DNA of 64,000 nt from contig NZ_SRYR01000005.1 in the NCBI RefSeq assembly GCF_004794105.1, positions 62,001-126,000 of the forward strand, written 5' to 3'. The DNA comes from Clostridium sartagoforme. GTDB lineage: Bacteria; Bacillota; Clostridia; Clostridiales; Clostridiaceae. The notes under the pieces were generated by a model. That model saw nothing but the letters and a program-made list of their open reading frames with translations, searched no databases and was not told the origin of the DNA. Both the position numbers and the translations under genes were made by a program. Positions within the stretch are counted from its first letter, which is position 1, and each line of letters begins with the position of its first letter. This document shows, one piece after another, positions 18,022 to 27,256 of the stretch.

Positions 18022-18630
18022 ATGACTGAAAAAGAAAAAATGCTATCAGGAAATTTATATATGGCTAATGACAAAGAGCTTAAAGCTGATGCAAAGAAAT
18101 CTAGAATGTTAACTAGATTATTTAATAATACTACAGAAGAGCAAAAAGAGTATAGAGCAGAACTATTAAAAGAGTTATTTAAAAAAACAGGGGATAATAT
18201 TTATATTGAACCTTCTTTTAAATGTGATTACGGATGCAATATTTCCGTAGGAAATAATTTTTATGCTAATTTTGATTGTATAATTTTGGATGTATGTAAT
18301 GTAGATATAGGAGAAAATGTGTTTTTTGCTCCTAGAGTATGTATCTATACAGCAGGTCATCCAATAGATGCTGAAGTTAGAAATACAGGCTTAGAGTTTG
18401 GGAAACCTGTTAAAATTGGGAATAATGTATGGGTCGGTGGAAGTACAGTAATAAACCCAGGTGTTATCATAGGGAATAACGTAGTTATAGGATCGGGTTC
18501 AGTAGTAACTAAGGATATACCTGATAATGTAATAGCTGTAGGTAATCCTTGTAGAGTTTTAAGAAAAATTACAGAAGAAGATAAGATATATTGGGAAAAG
18601 AAAAAAGAAGAATATTATAGTGGATTATAA
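18022..18630 (+). CDS. Maltose/galactoside-type O-acetyltransferase
   Basis: This 202-aa left-handed beta-helix acetyltransferase has an N-terminal Mac domain (EKEKMLSGNLYMANDKEL) followed by hexapeptide repeats from ~65 on. The catalytic histidine lies in YTAGHPIDAEVR. The turn VWVGGSTVINPGVIIGNNVV and ending VGNPCRVLR are diagnostic. It transfers acetyl from acetyl-CoA to a sugar hydroxyl, perhaps detoxifying surplus sugars. GAGGTGG lies before ATG 18022. It is a single gene with a hairpin after it. Confidence 0.9.
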   Translation: MTEKEKMLSGNLYMANDKELKADAKKSRMLTRLFNNTTEEQKEYRAELLKELFKKTGDNIYIEPSFKCDYGCNISVGNNFYANFDCIILDVCNVDIGENVFFAPRVCIYTAGHPIDAEVRNTGLEFGKPVKIGNNVWVGGSTVINPGVIIGNNVVIGSGSVVTKDIPDNVIAVGNPCRVLRKITEEDKIYWEKKKEEYYSGL

Positions 18631-18642
18631 AGTTCTGTTATA

Positions 18643-18690
18643 ATAAAAAAACTCCTAATGGATTTAAAAAAACATTTTTTTAGGGGTCTT
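18643..18690 (+). terminator. Probable terminator after the acetyltransferase
   Basis: ACTCCTAA pairs with TTAGGGGT across an A/T-rich loop. A short T-rich stretch follows. Confidence 0.5.
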
Positions 18691-18733
18691 TAAAGAATTA
18701 TATCAATAGATGTTTACTCTGAATTTTTAAATT

Positions 18734-19159
18734 TTAATTGGGCTGTTTGTGAAACAGTCCCTTTTTATGTTTTAAAATAAGTTTTTTTACAGTTGGAATA
18801 TCAGCAGGAGCCCAATTCAAACTTTCTATGTAATCTATTGGTAGCCATAGTAGCTTAGCGTGTTCTTTAGCTAATGGGTTGTCCTGAGTTAACTCACACT
18901 TTGCTACCATTAAATTTAATATGTAATTATCATATTCATATGTAGTTGCGCTAAATAAAGAGGAGAACTCTACTTTACAACCTAATTCTTCGTATATTTC
19001 TCTTGTTATAGCTTTTTCAGGAGATTCACCATCTTCAATTTTTCCACCTGGGAATTCCCAAAAGCCAGAAAGTGACATGTCTTTTGATCTTAAAGCACAA
19101 AGAATTTCAGAATTATCATTTTCAATAATTGCGCCTACAACTTTAATAATTTTTTTCAC
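18734..19159 (-). CDS. Nudix hydrolase, MutT/8-oxo-dGTP pyrophosphatase-like
   Basis: A 141-aa Nudix enzyme. The Nudix box runs from Gly39 to Gly60 (GKIEDGESPEKAITREIYEE) with Glu45, Arg53, Glu54, Glu57 and Glu58 as required. The preceding MSLSGFWEFPGG is typical of MutT/NUDT1-like sanitising enzymes. It should hydrolyse oxidised or non-canonical nucleoside triphosphates to monophosphates. It is convergent with the acetyltransferase gene. A GGGCTGTTT/AAACAG-CCC hairpin with a plus-strand T run at ~18739-18765 overlaps its last codons; that structure would also stop transcription from the upstream plus-strand gene. Confidence 0.9.
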   Translation of the reverse strand: MKKIIKVVGAIIENDNSEILCALRSKDMSLSGFWEFPGGKIEDGESPEKAITREIYEELGCKVEFSSLFSATTYEYDNYILNLMVAKCELTQDNPLAKEHAKLLWLPIDYIESLNWAPADIPTVKKLILKHKKGLFHKQPN

Positions 19160-19569
19160 AGTTATTCACCTCTAAAATGATATTATCACAGAAAAGCACT
19201 AATTTACATATAAATAATTATATTTTAATAGAAAAATGTTTTTGTAAAAATTAGAGAAAAAAAGAAAAAAATATTCTATATTAGGTAAAATTATGTTATA
19301 TTTAAGTCTTGGGGATTATTAATATATTTATTTTGCATAATTAATTTTATATTTCAAAAACTATAATTAGGATATAGAAAAATACTTAAATTTTCAAAAA
19401 TGTAAAATTATCCTAATATTATTACTAATAGTGATATATAGATTTAAAAGTTAATAGAATGTTAAAAATAAAGTAAAAAAATATAATATATTGTCATGAA
19501 ACAATATTTAGTATAGTATAATTTGTAGAGATAAAAGCTTAATAAAAAAATAATTATTTGAGGTGGCAC
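19160..19569. other. Intergenic promoter region of the ABC-import operon
   Basis: About 400 very AT-rich bases between the divergent Nudix and ABC genes. ATTGTCATGAAACAAT at 19490-19505 is a perfect interrupted palindrome. It overlaps a TTGTCA -35-like hexamer, and TATAGT/TATAAT hexamers lie at 19512-19522. The palindrome could be an operator. Nothing else is seen. Confidence 0.35.
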
Positions 19570-20640
19570 ATGATACATATTGAAAAACTTAAAAAAGTTT
19601 ATAGCAATGGTTATGAAGCTTTAAAAAGCATTGATCTTAAAATTAATGAAGGTGAATTAGTTTGTCTTTTAGGACCTAGTGGTTGTGGAAAGACTACTAT
19701 CTTAAACTTATTAGCTGGACTTCTGGACCCAAGTGATGGAGATATAAGATTTGGTAATGAATCTGTTATAGGTAAGCACCCTAAAGATAGAGGGATTGGA
19801 TTAGTGTTCCAAAATTACGCTTTATATCCGCACATGACAGTTCTAGAAAATGTAATGTTTCCACTAACTGTTGGTAAAAATAAAAAAACTAAGAGCGAGG
19901 CTATGGAAATAGCTAAAAAATATATGAAAATTACTAGTATTGAAGAGTTAGCTGATAAAAAACCAGGTGAAATGTCAGGTGGACAACAACAAAGAGTTGC
20001 AATAACTAGAGCATTAGTTCAAAATCCAAGAATATTATTACTTGATGAGCCTTTAAGTAACTTAGATGCTAGATTGAGATTAAAGATTAGAGAAGAAATT
20101 AGAAGATTAGTTAAAGAAATTGGTATAACTACTATTTTCGTTACTCATGACCAAGAAGAAGCATTATCTATAAGTGATAGAATTGTATTAATGAATGAAG
20201 GTATAGTTCAACAATTTGATATTCCTCAGAATCTTTATTTGGAACCAGAAAATCTTTTTGTAGCTAAGTTTATGGGAAATCCAATAATTAACTTAATCGA
20301 TATGAAAAAAGATGGAAATGTATTAAAGTCTAAAGATTTTAATATTGATTTAAATCTTTTAAATAAAGATAGATTTAAAGGTGAGTTAACGGAAGTGAAT
20401 TACATTGTAGGTATAAGACCAGAATACTTTGAATTAAGTACAAATCCATTATTTACAGCTGAAGTTGAATCAATAGAATTGATAGGTAAAGATTGTATTA
20501 TAAACTTTAATGTTAATGAAACAAATGCAAAGTCTATTACAGATATTAGTAAGAAGGTATCAGAGGGAGATAAAATAGGATTTGATATTGACTATAACGG
20601 AATTTATTTATTCCAAGAGAATGGAGTTAGAGTGTACTAA
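19570..20640 (+). CDS. ABC importer ATPase, MsmK/UgpC-type
   Basis: This is a 356-aa ATPase of carbohydrate/glycerol-phosphate importers: Walker A GPSGCGKTT, Q-loop VFQNYALYPHMTV, signature MSGGQQQR, Walker B ILLLDEPLSNLDA, switch VTHDQEEA. A C-terminal TOBE/OB-fold region (~240-355) is typical of the CUT1 family, where it can be a regulatory site. ATG 19570 follows GAGGTGG by six bases; a TTG at 19558 is upstream of this site. It is the first gene of an operon: its stop overlaps the next start by one base (TAATG), so the permease is translationally coupled. Confidence 0.93.
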   Translation: MIHIEKLKKVYSNGYEALKSIDLKINEGELVCLLGPSGCGKTTILNLLAGLLDPSDGDIRFGNESVIGKHPKDRGIGLVFQNYALYPHMTVLENVMFPLTVGKNKKTKSEAMEIAKKYMKITSIEELADKKPGEMSGGQQQRVAITRALVQNPRILLLDEPLSNLDARLRLKIREEIRRLVKEIGITTIFVTHDQEEALSISDRIVLMNEGIVQQFDIPQNLYLEPENLFVAKFMGNPIINLIDMKKDGNVLKSKDFNIDLNLLNKDRFKGELTEVNYIVGIRPEYFELSTNPLFTAEVESIELIGKDCIINFNVNETNAKSITDISKKVSEGDKIGFDIDYNGIYLFQENGVRVY

Positions 20641-21521
20641 TGAAGAAGTTTAAGTATAGAGCAGAGAATTCACCACAAGCATGGCTGTTTTTAATGCCTG
20701 CTTTAATAATCGTCGGAATATTTAATGTGTTACCTTTAATAAGAACATTTATTATGTCCTTTCAAAAGGGGACTTTAAATAACTTAACATTTAATGGATT
20801 TAAAAATTTCGAAGTAGTACTTAAAGATCCTAAGTTTCATACTGCTATAGGTAATACTGCACTTTTTTCTTTTATTGTAGTACCTGTAGGGTTAATTATC
20901 TCTATGTTTATTGCTATTACAATATATGAAAAAATTAAGTATAAGGATGTATTTGAAACAATATTCTTTATACCATATTTAACAAGTGTAATTGCAGTAG
21001 GTATTGTATTTAGATTTTTATTAAATGGTGAGTATGGATTTGTAAACTATGTACTAGGAATTTTCAATGTAGGACCATTTAATTTCTTAGATGACCCAAA
21101 TATGAGTATGATTACTCTTATAATATTTGGGATTTGGTCAGGACTTGCTTTTAATATAATAATATTACTTTCAGGTCTTAGAAATGTTGATAAAAGCTAT
21201 TATAAGGTTGCAGATATGTTTGGAGCTACAAAGATGGAGCAGTTCTTTAGAATAACTTTACCTCAAATGATACCAATTATAACATTTTTATTAATGGTTA
21301 ATTTTATAAATGCTTTTAAGGTATATGCTCAAGTGTTCTCTATATTTAACGGTAAAGCTGGTATTGCAGATAGTGCAACAACTGCAGTGTTCTACATATT
21401 CAATAAGTTCTATGTAGAAAATCGTTATGGCCAAGGTATGGCAGCAGCAGTCATCTTATTTGGTTTAATTTTAATTTTCACATTAATTCAAAATCGTATA
21501 TTAAAAAGAATATCTAAGTAG
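20640..21521 (+). CDS. ABC importer permease, UgpA/MalF-type
   Basis: A 293-aa inner-membrane permease with six helices. It carries the coupling EAA-loop KVADMFGATKMEQFFRITLP that docks to the ATPase. The N-terminus AWLFLMPALIIVGIFNVLPL is characteristic of CUT1 permeases. It forms the translocation pore with the next permease. The start codon shares an A with the ATPase stop. The following gene starts 8 bases after its stop, within the same transcript. Confidence 0.93.
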   Translation: MKKFKYRAENSPQAWLFLMPALIIVGIFNVLPLIRTFIMSFQKGTLNNLTFNGFKNFEVVLKDPKFHTAIGNTALFSFIVVPVGLIISMFIAITIYEKIKYKDVFETIFFIPYLTSVIAVGIVFRFLLNGEYGFVNYVLGIFNVGPFNFLDDPNMSMITLIIFGIWSGLAFNIIILLSGLRNVDKSYYKVADMFGATKMEQFFRITLPQMIPIITFLLMVNFINAFKVYAQVFSIFNGKAGIADSATTAVFYIFNKFYVENRYGQGMAAAVILFGLILIFTLIQNRILKRISK

Positions 21522-21529
21522 GTGAAAAA

Positions 21530-22348
21530 ATGAAGAAAGTTAATTTAGTTTTATCAAAAACCTTTATAGTATTAATGGCGATTATTACATTATTTCCTTT
21601 TGTATATATGATTTTGTCAAGCTTAATGACTTATCAAGAAGCAACAAGCATACCACCAACATTATTTCCTAAGGAATTTCAATGGAATAACTTTTCCCTT
21701 GCAATGGAACAGGCTCCATTTGTAAGATATTTCTTTAATACAATATTTGTTTCTGGTATATCAACAATAGGAACAGTAATTACGTCTATATTAGCTAGTT
21801 TTGCACTAGTTAAATTGGAATTCAAGTATAAAAATATCTTAGTATTAGGTATGGCTGCTTTATTAATGGTACCATATGAAGTTACAGTATTTACAAACTA
21901 CCAAACTATAGCGCAGTTTGGTTTATTAGACACATATACAGCATTAATAATACCATCTCTTGCAAGTGTATTTTATATATTCTATTTAAAAGAGTACTTA
22001 ACAAGTATTCCTATATCTTACTATAAGGCTGCAAAAGTAGATGGATGTTCAGATTTAGAATTTGTTAAAAGAATATTGATACCTTTAGCAAAGCCTGCAT
22101 TGTTTACTATGGGAATTTTAAGTTTTATTAATGGATGGAACTCATTCTTATGGCCAATACTAGTTACAAATAGTAAGGAAATGAGATTATTAAGTAATGG
22201 ATTAAGTTCCTTTGCAACAGAAAGTGGTACAAATGTACAACTTCAGATGGCAGCATCAACAATAGCTATTGTACCAATACTAATTTTATACTTAATCTTT
22301 AGAAAACAAATTATTAGAGGAGTTGTTAAGAGTGGCGTTAAAGGATAA
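21530..22348 (+). CDS. ABC importer permease, UgpE/MalG-type
   Basis: This is the 272-aa second permease of the importer. The EAA motif is YKAAKVDGCSDLEFVKRILI, and WNSFLWPILVT and the PPTLFP-K...N segment near residue 45 are typical CUT1 features. Six membrane segments are visible. TAGGTG is the ribosome site for ATG 21530. Its 3' end overlaps the following metallo-beta-lactamase-fold gene by 17 bases, which makes the enzyme an integral operon member rather than a chance neighbour. Confidence 0.93.
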   Translation: MKKVNLVLSKTFIVLMAIITLFPFVYMILSSLMTYQEATSIPPTLFPKEFQWNNFSLAMEQAPFVRYFFNTIFVSGISTIGTVITSILASFALVKLEFKYKNILVLGMAALLMVPYEVTVFTNYQTIAQFGLLDTYTALIIPSLASVFYIFYLKEYLTSIPISYYKAAKVDGCSDLEFVKRILIPLAKPALFTMGILSFINGWNSFLWPILVTNSKEMRLLSNGLSSFATESGTNVQLQMAASTIAIVPILILYLIFRKQIIRGVVKSGVKG

Positions 22349-23627
22349 AAAGACAAAAATCACTTTTCACAATGGTATATTAACTATTGGTGGAACAATA
22401 ATTGAAGTAGTTTATGAAGATAGCCATATATTCTTTGATTTTGGTAGTGAGTATGATCCAAAGGCTCCAGTACAGCCAGAAGATTTACAAGGTTTATTAG
22501 ATGAAAAGTTAGTACCATATTTAGATAATATGTTTGATCCTAGTATTCCATTAAAGGGATATGAATCAAAGGAAAATAAATTTAAAAATACAGCAGTATT
22601 TTTATCACATATGCATTTAGATCATTCAAAAATTATAAATTACTTAAATCCAGAAGTACCTTTATATATGTTAGAAGGAACAAAATCACTATTAAATACC
22701 TTAAATATTAATAATGATTTCTTATTCCCACTTCATGAAAACAAGGGTAAGAATACAAGAGATATAATTGGAGTTAAAGAATATGAAGTTATAGAAATTG
22801 GTAAGATTAAAGTTAAAGTAATGCCAGTTGACCATGATGCCTATGGCGCTTGTGGACTATTAATTGAAACTCCAGATTTGGTTATTTCTTACACTGGAGA
22901 TATAAGACTTCATGGATATAGAAAAGATGCTACATTAAGATTCTGCAAAGAAAGTGAAAAATGCGACGTTCTATTAATAGAGGGTGTAAGTGTTTCATTC
23001 CAAGACTTTGACGATGATGTTAGCGATAAAGAAATATCAAATGAACCAGAATTAATAGATAGAATAAATGAAATAGTTAATAATAATCCTGATAAGCAAA
23101 TAACATTTAATTACTATATTTCTAATATAGAAAGAATATTAAATATTATAAAATCTAATTCAAGAAAAGTTGTGCTAGATGCATATTATTCATATGTTCT
23201 TAAGGAAGCAACAGGATATGAGTCTTATTATTATCAATTAGATAATACAGATTATGGATTAGATGAAAAGCTTAAAATTGATTTTGAAGAATTATTAAAT
23301 GATAAAGGTAGCTTTTTCTGGCAATTAGATAAACTTGCCATTGAATATATAGATAAATTACAGGAAGATGGAATTTATATTCATTCTAATGCAGTGCCAT
23401 TAGGTGATTTTGATCCAGCATACACACCATTTGTAAACAAATTTGAAGAAAGAAATATTAAATTCGAAAGAGTTTCATGTAGTGGGCATGCTCATCCTTA
23501 TGATTTAATTGAGATAATTAACTTAATTAAACCTAAGTTATTAGTACCAATACATTCTTATCGTCCTGAAAAACTTTATAATGAAAATGGTGATGTTCTT
23601 TTACCAGAAAAGAAACAAACTATATAA
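22332..23627 (+). CDS. Metallo-beta-lactamase-fold hydrolase (RNase J/UlaG-like) inside the ABC operon
   Basis: A 431-aa cytoplasmic MBL-fold metalloenzyme. The metal motif HMHLDH (LSHMHLDHSK) is intact, with further ligands in VMPVDHDAYG and the aspartate of SYTGDIRLHG. Near the C-terminus, CSGHAHPYDLIEIINLIKPK and LLVPIHSY strongly resemble the SGHA...PVH end of RNase J-like beta-CASP proteins. The ~150 residues between the MBL halves are less familiar. It may be a nuclease, phosphodiesterase or lactonase; I cannot choose. GTG 22332 is preferred because AGAGGAG lies 9 bases upstream; the in-frame TTG 22323 abuts it. Its place between permease and binding-protein genes suggests it processes the imported compound. 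Confidence 0.85.
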   Translation: MALKDKKTKITFHNGILTIGGTIIEVVYEDSHIFFDFGSEYDPKAPVQPEDLQGLLDEKLVPYLDNMFDPSIPLKGYESKENKFKNTAVFLSHMHLDHSKIINYLNPEVPLYMLEGTKSLLNTLNINNDFLFPLHENKGKNTRDIIGVKEYEVIEIGKIKVKVMPVDHDAYGACGLLIETPDLVISYTGDIRLHGYRKDATLRFCKESEKCDVLLIEGVSVSFQDFDDDVSDKEISNEPELIDRINEIVNNNPDKQITFNYYISNIERILNIIKSNSRKVVLDAYYSYVLKEATGYESYYYQLDNTDYGLDEKLKIDFEELLNDKGSFFWQLDKLAIEYIDKLQEDGIYIHSNAVPLGDFDPAYTPFVNKFEERNIKFERVSCSGHAHPYDLIEIINLIKPKLLVPIHSYRPEKLYNENGDVLLPEKKQTI

Positions 23628-23642
23628 CCGGAGGGGAAAATA

Positions 23643-24899
23643 ATGAAATTTAAAAAGTTAATTGCTCTTACACTTTCATTAGGTTTATTAACTGGATGTG
23701 GAACAAAGGGAGCAGGAACATCTAACGAAGACATTGTTACAGAAATTACTTCACCTGTTGAAATTACTTTCTGGCATGCAATGAATGGAGACTTAGAAAA
23801 ATCTCTACAAAAATTAACAGATGAGTTTATGGCTCAAAACTCTAATATAACAGTAACTTTACAAAATCAATCAAGTTACCCAGATTTACAACAAAAAATA
23901 ACTGCTACAGTTGCAAGTCCTAAAGACTTACCAACTTTAACTCAAGCTTACCCAGATTGGATGTTCAATCCAATTCAAGATGGACTAGTAACTGACTTAG
24001 CTCCATATATTGAAAATGAAACTTTAAAATTTGATAATTATGAAGATATATTAGCAAGTCTTAGAGAAGCAGCTACTATAGATGGAAAAATATATGGTAT
24101 GCCATTTAATAAGTCAACAGAAGTTATATGGTATAACAAGACTTTATTTGATGAATTAGGATTAAAAGCTCCAACAAACTATGATGAGCTTGTTCAAGTT
24201 GCTAAGACAATAAAAGAAAAGAAGGGCATCCCAGGAGCTGGATTTGACTCATTAAATAACTACTATACAACTTTCTTAAAGAGTGAAGGAAAGACATTTG
24301 ATAATAACTTTGATGTAACTAGTGAAGAATCAGCTAAAGCTGTTAACTATTACTTAGAAGGTGTTAAAGAAGGTTACTTTAGAATTGCTGGAACAGATAA
24401 GTACTTATCAGGACCATTTGGTAATGAAACTGTAGGTATGTATGTTGGTTCAAATGCTGGCGAAAACTTTGTTAAGCAAGGTGTAGGCGATAAGTTTGAA
24501 GTTGGAGCTTCTCCATACCCAACAAATGCATCACTACAACAAGGTACTGATTTATATGTATTCTCAAGTGCTACACCAGAACAAAAAACTGCTGCTTATG
24601 AATTCTTAAAGTTCTTAACTAGCAAAGAAAAGCAAATTCAATGGGGTATTGAAACTGGATATATGCCAATTAGACAAAGCGCTATTGAATCAGATGAATA
24701 CAAGAACTCTGGAAGCTTAATAGCTCCAATACTTGCTGATGCAACTAAGAATCTTTATACAAACCCAGTTATGACTGGTGCTGATGCAGCATATCGTGAA
24801 GCTGGTACTGTTTTAGAAGCAATATTAGCTGACACATCAACAGATGTAACTAAGAAATTAGAAGAGTTTAAAACTACTTTAAATTCTATTTGGGAATAA
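23643..24899 (+). CDS. ABC importer substrate-binding lipoprotein (UgpB/MalE-like)
   Basis: The 418-aa extracellular solute-binding protein of family 1 has an N-terminal lipoprotein signal with lipobox LTGC (Cys19). It is anchored outside the membrane and hands substrate to the two permeases. The body has FWHAMNGDLEKSLQKLTDEF and YNKTLFDELGLKAPTNYDEL, the standard fold of sugar and sn-glycerol-3-phosphate binders. GGAGGGG lies seven bases before ATG 23643, 15 bases after the MBL gene. It is last in the tight operon. The ligand is unknown; a glycerophosphodiester or oligosaccharide is most likely. Confidence 0.92.
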   Translation: MKFKKLIALTLSLGLLTGCGTKGAGTSNEDIVTEITSPVEITFWHAMNGDLEKSLQKLTDEFMAQNSNITVTLQNQSSYPDLQQKITATVASPKDLPTLTQAYPDWMFNPIQDGLVTDLAPYIENETLKFDNYEDILASLREAATIDGKIYGMPFNKSTEVIWYNKTLFDELGLKAPTNYDELVQVAKTIKEKKGIPGAGFDSLNNYYTTFLKSEGKTFDNNFDVTSEESAKAVNYYLEGVKEGYFRIAGTDKYLSGPFGNETVGMYVGSNAGENFVKQGVGDKFEVGASPYPTNASLQQGTDLYVFSSATPEQKTAAYEFLKFLTSKEKQIQWGIETGYMPIRQSAIESDEYKNSGSLIAPILADATKNLYTNPVMTGADAAYREAGTVLEAILADTSTDVTKKLEEFKTTLNSIWE

Positions 24900-24926
24900 T
24901 GCTATAATTATATAGATAGAATTACA

Positions 24927-24973
24927 AGGAGCTGTTATTTTAACCTATTATAAATAAGTTAAAAGCAGCTCCT
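24927..24973 (+). terminator. Hairpin closing the ABC operon
   Basis: AGGAGCTG...TTTTAAC pairs with GTTAAAA...CAGCTCCT, a long stem. The following T content is poor, so it may stabilise mRNA ends as well as terminate. Confidence 0.6.
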
Positions 24974-25180
24974 ATTCTCTAAATAGAATTATTAAGAATA
25001 AAATTAACAATCTTACTTTAAGTATTAGAATAAATTACTTGAAGAACTATATAAACTTTAACTTTGATTTATAAAAAATATTTTAATTAATTTAAAATAA
25101 AGAATATTATAAGCTATGAATTATTTAGAATAAACTATAATAATTTATTAATAATTAATTATTAATTGAAAAAATTCAAT

Positions 25181-25318
25181 AAAGTAATTTGCATCAAATT
25201 ACATCGACAATTGATAACTGTTAATTGTTAACTGTAAATTGAGAAGAAGATTAATTAAAGTAATTTGGAACAAATTACTTCAACAATTGTGAATTATTAA
25301 TTGTTAACTGTTAATTGA
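25181..25318. repeat. Tandem pair of ~62-bp palindromic repeats
   Basis: Units at 25181-25243 and 25257-25318 each carry AAAGTAATTTG-NNNN-CAAATTAC followed by CAATTG. Each also holds an AATTGTTAACTGT-type palindromic stretch. They lie just upstream of the metallophosphoesterase ribosome site. The preceding ~200 bases (24974-25180) are AT-rich spacer with nothing recognised. Confidence 0.65.
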
Positions 25319-25333
25319 AAAAATGGAGGTACT

Positions 25334-26848
25334 ATGAAATTAGTAATTTATCAAACTAGTGATCTACATGGATTTGTATATCCAACTAACTATGTTACTG
25401 AGCAATCCCTAGGGATTTTAAAAATAGGAACATATATATTAAAAGATGAAAAAAATTATGATGCAGCATTAAAAATCGATTGTGGTGATTTAGTTCAAGG
25501 ATCAGCATTAACTCACTATTTATCTAAACAAAAGTTAGATACTAATCCGATTACTGAGCTTATGGAGGATATAGGATATGATGCTTATATATTAGGTAAT
25601 CATGAGTTTAATTATGGATTAGATTATTTAAATACTGCTTATAAAGATATTTCAAATAAGATTATTAATGCAAATATTAAAGGATTAGCTTTTGATAGTA
25701 AGCCTTATAGAATTTTTGATATAAATGGTTTTAAAGTAGGATGTATTGGATTTACTACATCTTTTATACCTAACTGGGAACAAGAAAAGAATATTGAAGG
25801 TTTAGAATTTTTAAATCCAGTTGAAGTATACGGCAAATATGAACAGGAATTAAAAGAAAAAAGTGATATTATAGTTGTATGTTATCATGGAGGTTTTGAA
25901 AAAAGTATAGATGGTAACAATACTCCTACAGAAAAATTAACAAAAGAAAATCAAGCTAGTGAATTATTAGAAACTTATGATTCAATTGATATAGTTTTAA
26001 GTGGTCATCAACATAGATCATTTATAACTAGAATAAATGGTGTTATATGTACACAACCAATGCATAATGGACAAAATTTCAGTAAGATAGTAATAGATAC
26101 TGAAACTAAGGAATCAAGCTACGAATTAGTAAATGTTTCATTATTAAAAGATGAAATTAATAAAGAGTTAGAGAAGAGATTTATTGAAACTAATAAAGAA
26201 TTACAAAAGTACTTAGATAAAGAAATAGGACATTTTAAAAATGACATTATCTTAGATAATATATTTACGGCAAGACTTAAGGGACATCAATTTATAAACT
26301 TTTTACATGATGTTCAATTAGATGTTTCTAACGCAGATTTTTCAGCTTTATCATTATTTGATACTGCTATTGGATTTAAGAAAAATGTGTCAATTAGAGA
26401 TGTATTAATTAATTACCCATATCCTAATACCTTAAAGGTGCTTAAAATAAAGGGTAGCAAAGTTAAAGAGGCAATTGAAAAAAGTGTCACATATTTTGTT
26501 TTAGAAAATAATGAAGTTAAGATAAATAATGAATTTTTAGTTCCAAAGGTTCAAAACTATAATTATGATACCTTTGCAGGTTTAACTTATGAAATAGATT
26601 TAAACAGAGACTTTGGAGACAGGGTTATTTCTATGAAGAAAGATGGAAAAGAGATAGATTTAAATAAGGACTATACTATAGTATTAAATAACTATAGAGC
26701 AAGTAATACTGCAATATATCCTGCTTATGAAAATGCTGAAGTAGTTAAGGAAATAAATATGGATATGAGTGAGCTTATAATAGATTATTTCCAAAGAAAT
26801 AAAGAAGTAGATGTTCCATCTGAAAGTAGTTATATAATTAAATATTAG
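25334..26848 (+). CDS. 5'-nucleotidase/2',3'-cyclic phosphodiesterase-like metallophosphoesterase, cytoplasmic
   Basis: A 504-aa protein with an N-terminal calcineurin-like phosphoesterase domain and a C-terminal 5'-nucleotidase domain (~310-490). Metal motifs are TSDLHGFVYP, DCGDLVQGS, LGNHEFNYG and VLSGHQHRS. The C-terminal part has the FAGLTYEIDL strand of substrate-binding domains. Unlike secreted UshA or CpdB relatives, it starts directly with the first metal motif and has no signal peptide, so it should act on cytoplasmic nucleotides or phosphodiesters. ATG 25334 follows GGAGG. It lies 434 bases after the ABC operon and could complete the same pathway. Confidence 0.88.
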   Translation: MKLVIYQTSDLHGFVYPTNYVTEQSLGILKIGTYILKDEKNYDAALKIDCGDLVQGSALTHYLSKQKLDTNPITELMEDIGYDAYILGNHEFNYGLDYLNTAYKDISNKIINANIKGLAFDSKPYRIFDINGFKVGCIGFTTSFIPNWEQEKNIEGLEFLNPVEVYGKYEQELKEKSDIIVVCYHGGFEKSIDGNNTPTEKLTKENQASELLETYDSIDIVLSGHQHRSFITRINGVICTQPMHNGQNFSKIVIDTETKESSYELVNVSLLKDEINKELEKRFIETNKELQKYLDKEIGHFKNDIILDNIFTARLKGHQFINFLHDVQLDVSNADFSALSLFDTAIGFKKNVSIRDVLINYPYPNTLKVLKIKGSKVKEAIEKSVTYFVLENNEVKINNEFLVPKVQNYNYDTFAGLTYEIDLNRDFGDRVISMKKDGKEIDLNKDYTIVLNNYRASNTAIYPAYENAEVVKEINMDMSELIIDYFQRNKEVDVPSESSYIIKY

Positions 26849-26851
26849 TAT

Positions 26852-26894
26852 AATAGCTATATCAGATAAAAACTGATATAGCTATTATTTTTTT
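26852..26894 (+). terminator. Terminator after the metallophosphoesterase
   Basis: A 14-bp perfect stem AATAGCTATATCAG/CTGATATAGCTATT is followed by a T run. Confidence 0.9.
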
Positions 26895-27007
26895 GAATAT
26901 AGTTAAAAGACTATGAAATCTGATATAAAAGTCCCCTTTTTTATGAATTGTTTTGTAGAAACTTCGGATAATACATAATAAGAAGATAAAAAAGGAGATT
27001 TTATGAT

Positions 27008-27247
27008 ATGGAAGTAAAGGATAGAGTAGATAAGGAATATTATATATTAATAAAAAAGGTATTTAAATGGGTAATACTTAGCATATTATTAGCGATACCA
27101 ATTGGCATTGTAGTAGGTTTATATAATAGGATATTAACTGCTGCAAATAGTTTTAGAAAAGAACATGAGCTATTAATATTATTTTTACCAATTGCAGGAG
27201 TAATAATTACTTTTATGTATTTAAGAACCAAAAGAAATGCTTATTGA
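27008..27247 (+). pseudogene. N-terminal fragment of a CLC chloride/fluoride channel, cut by in-frame TGA
   Basis: A 79-residue frame with one or two membrane helices (WVILSILLAIPIGIVVGLYN, LLILFLPIAGVIITFMYL) matches the first helices of CLC proteins. It ends KRNAY-TGA, and the downstream frame continues at once in the same phase as GENLLKSDVQ. This is exactly the position of the first ion-pathway motif (GNNLI in CLC-F proteins). No frameshift is needed: changing the TGA at 27245-27247 to a sense codon joins both parts. GGAG precedes ATG 27008 by 10 bases. It is either a fresh nonsense mutation, a sequencing error, or a real split. Confidence 0.75.
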
Positions 27248-27256
27248 GGAGAAAAC

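Noticed and set aside
25181-25318. Possible CRISPR array
   Set aside because: Only two units, 62 bases each, palindromic, with no regular unique spacers and no cas genes.
26900-27007. Fluoride riboswitch before the CLC gene
   Set aside because: The conserved crcB-motif core is not present in the short leader.
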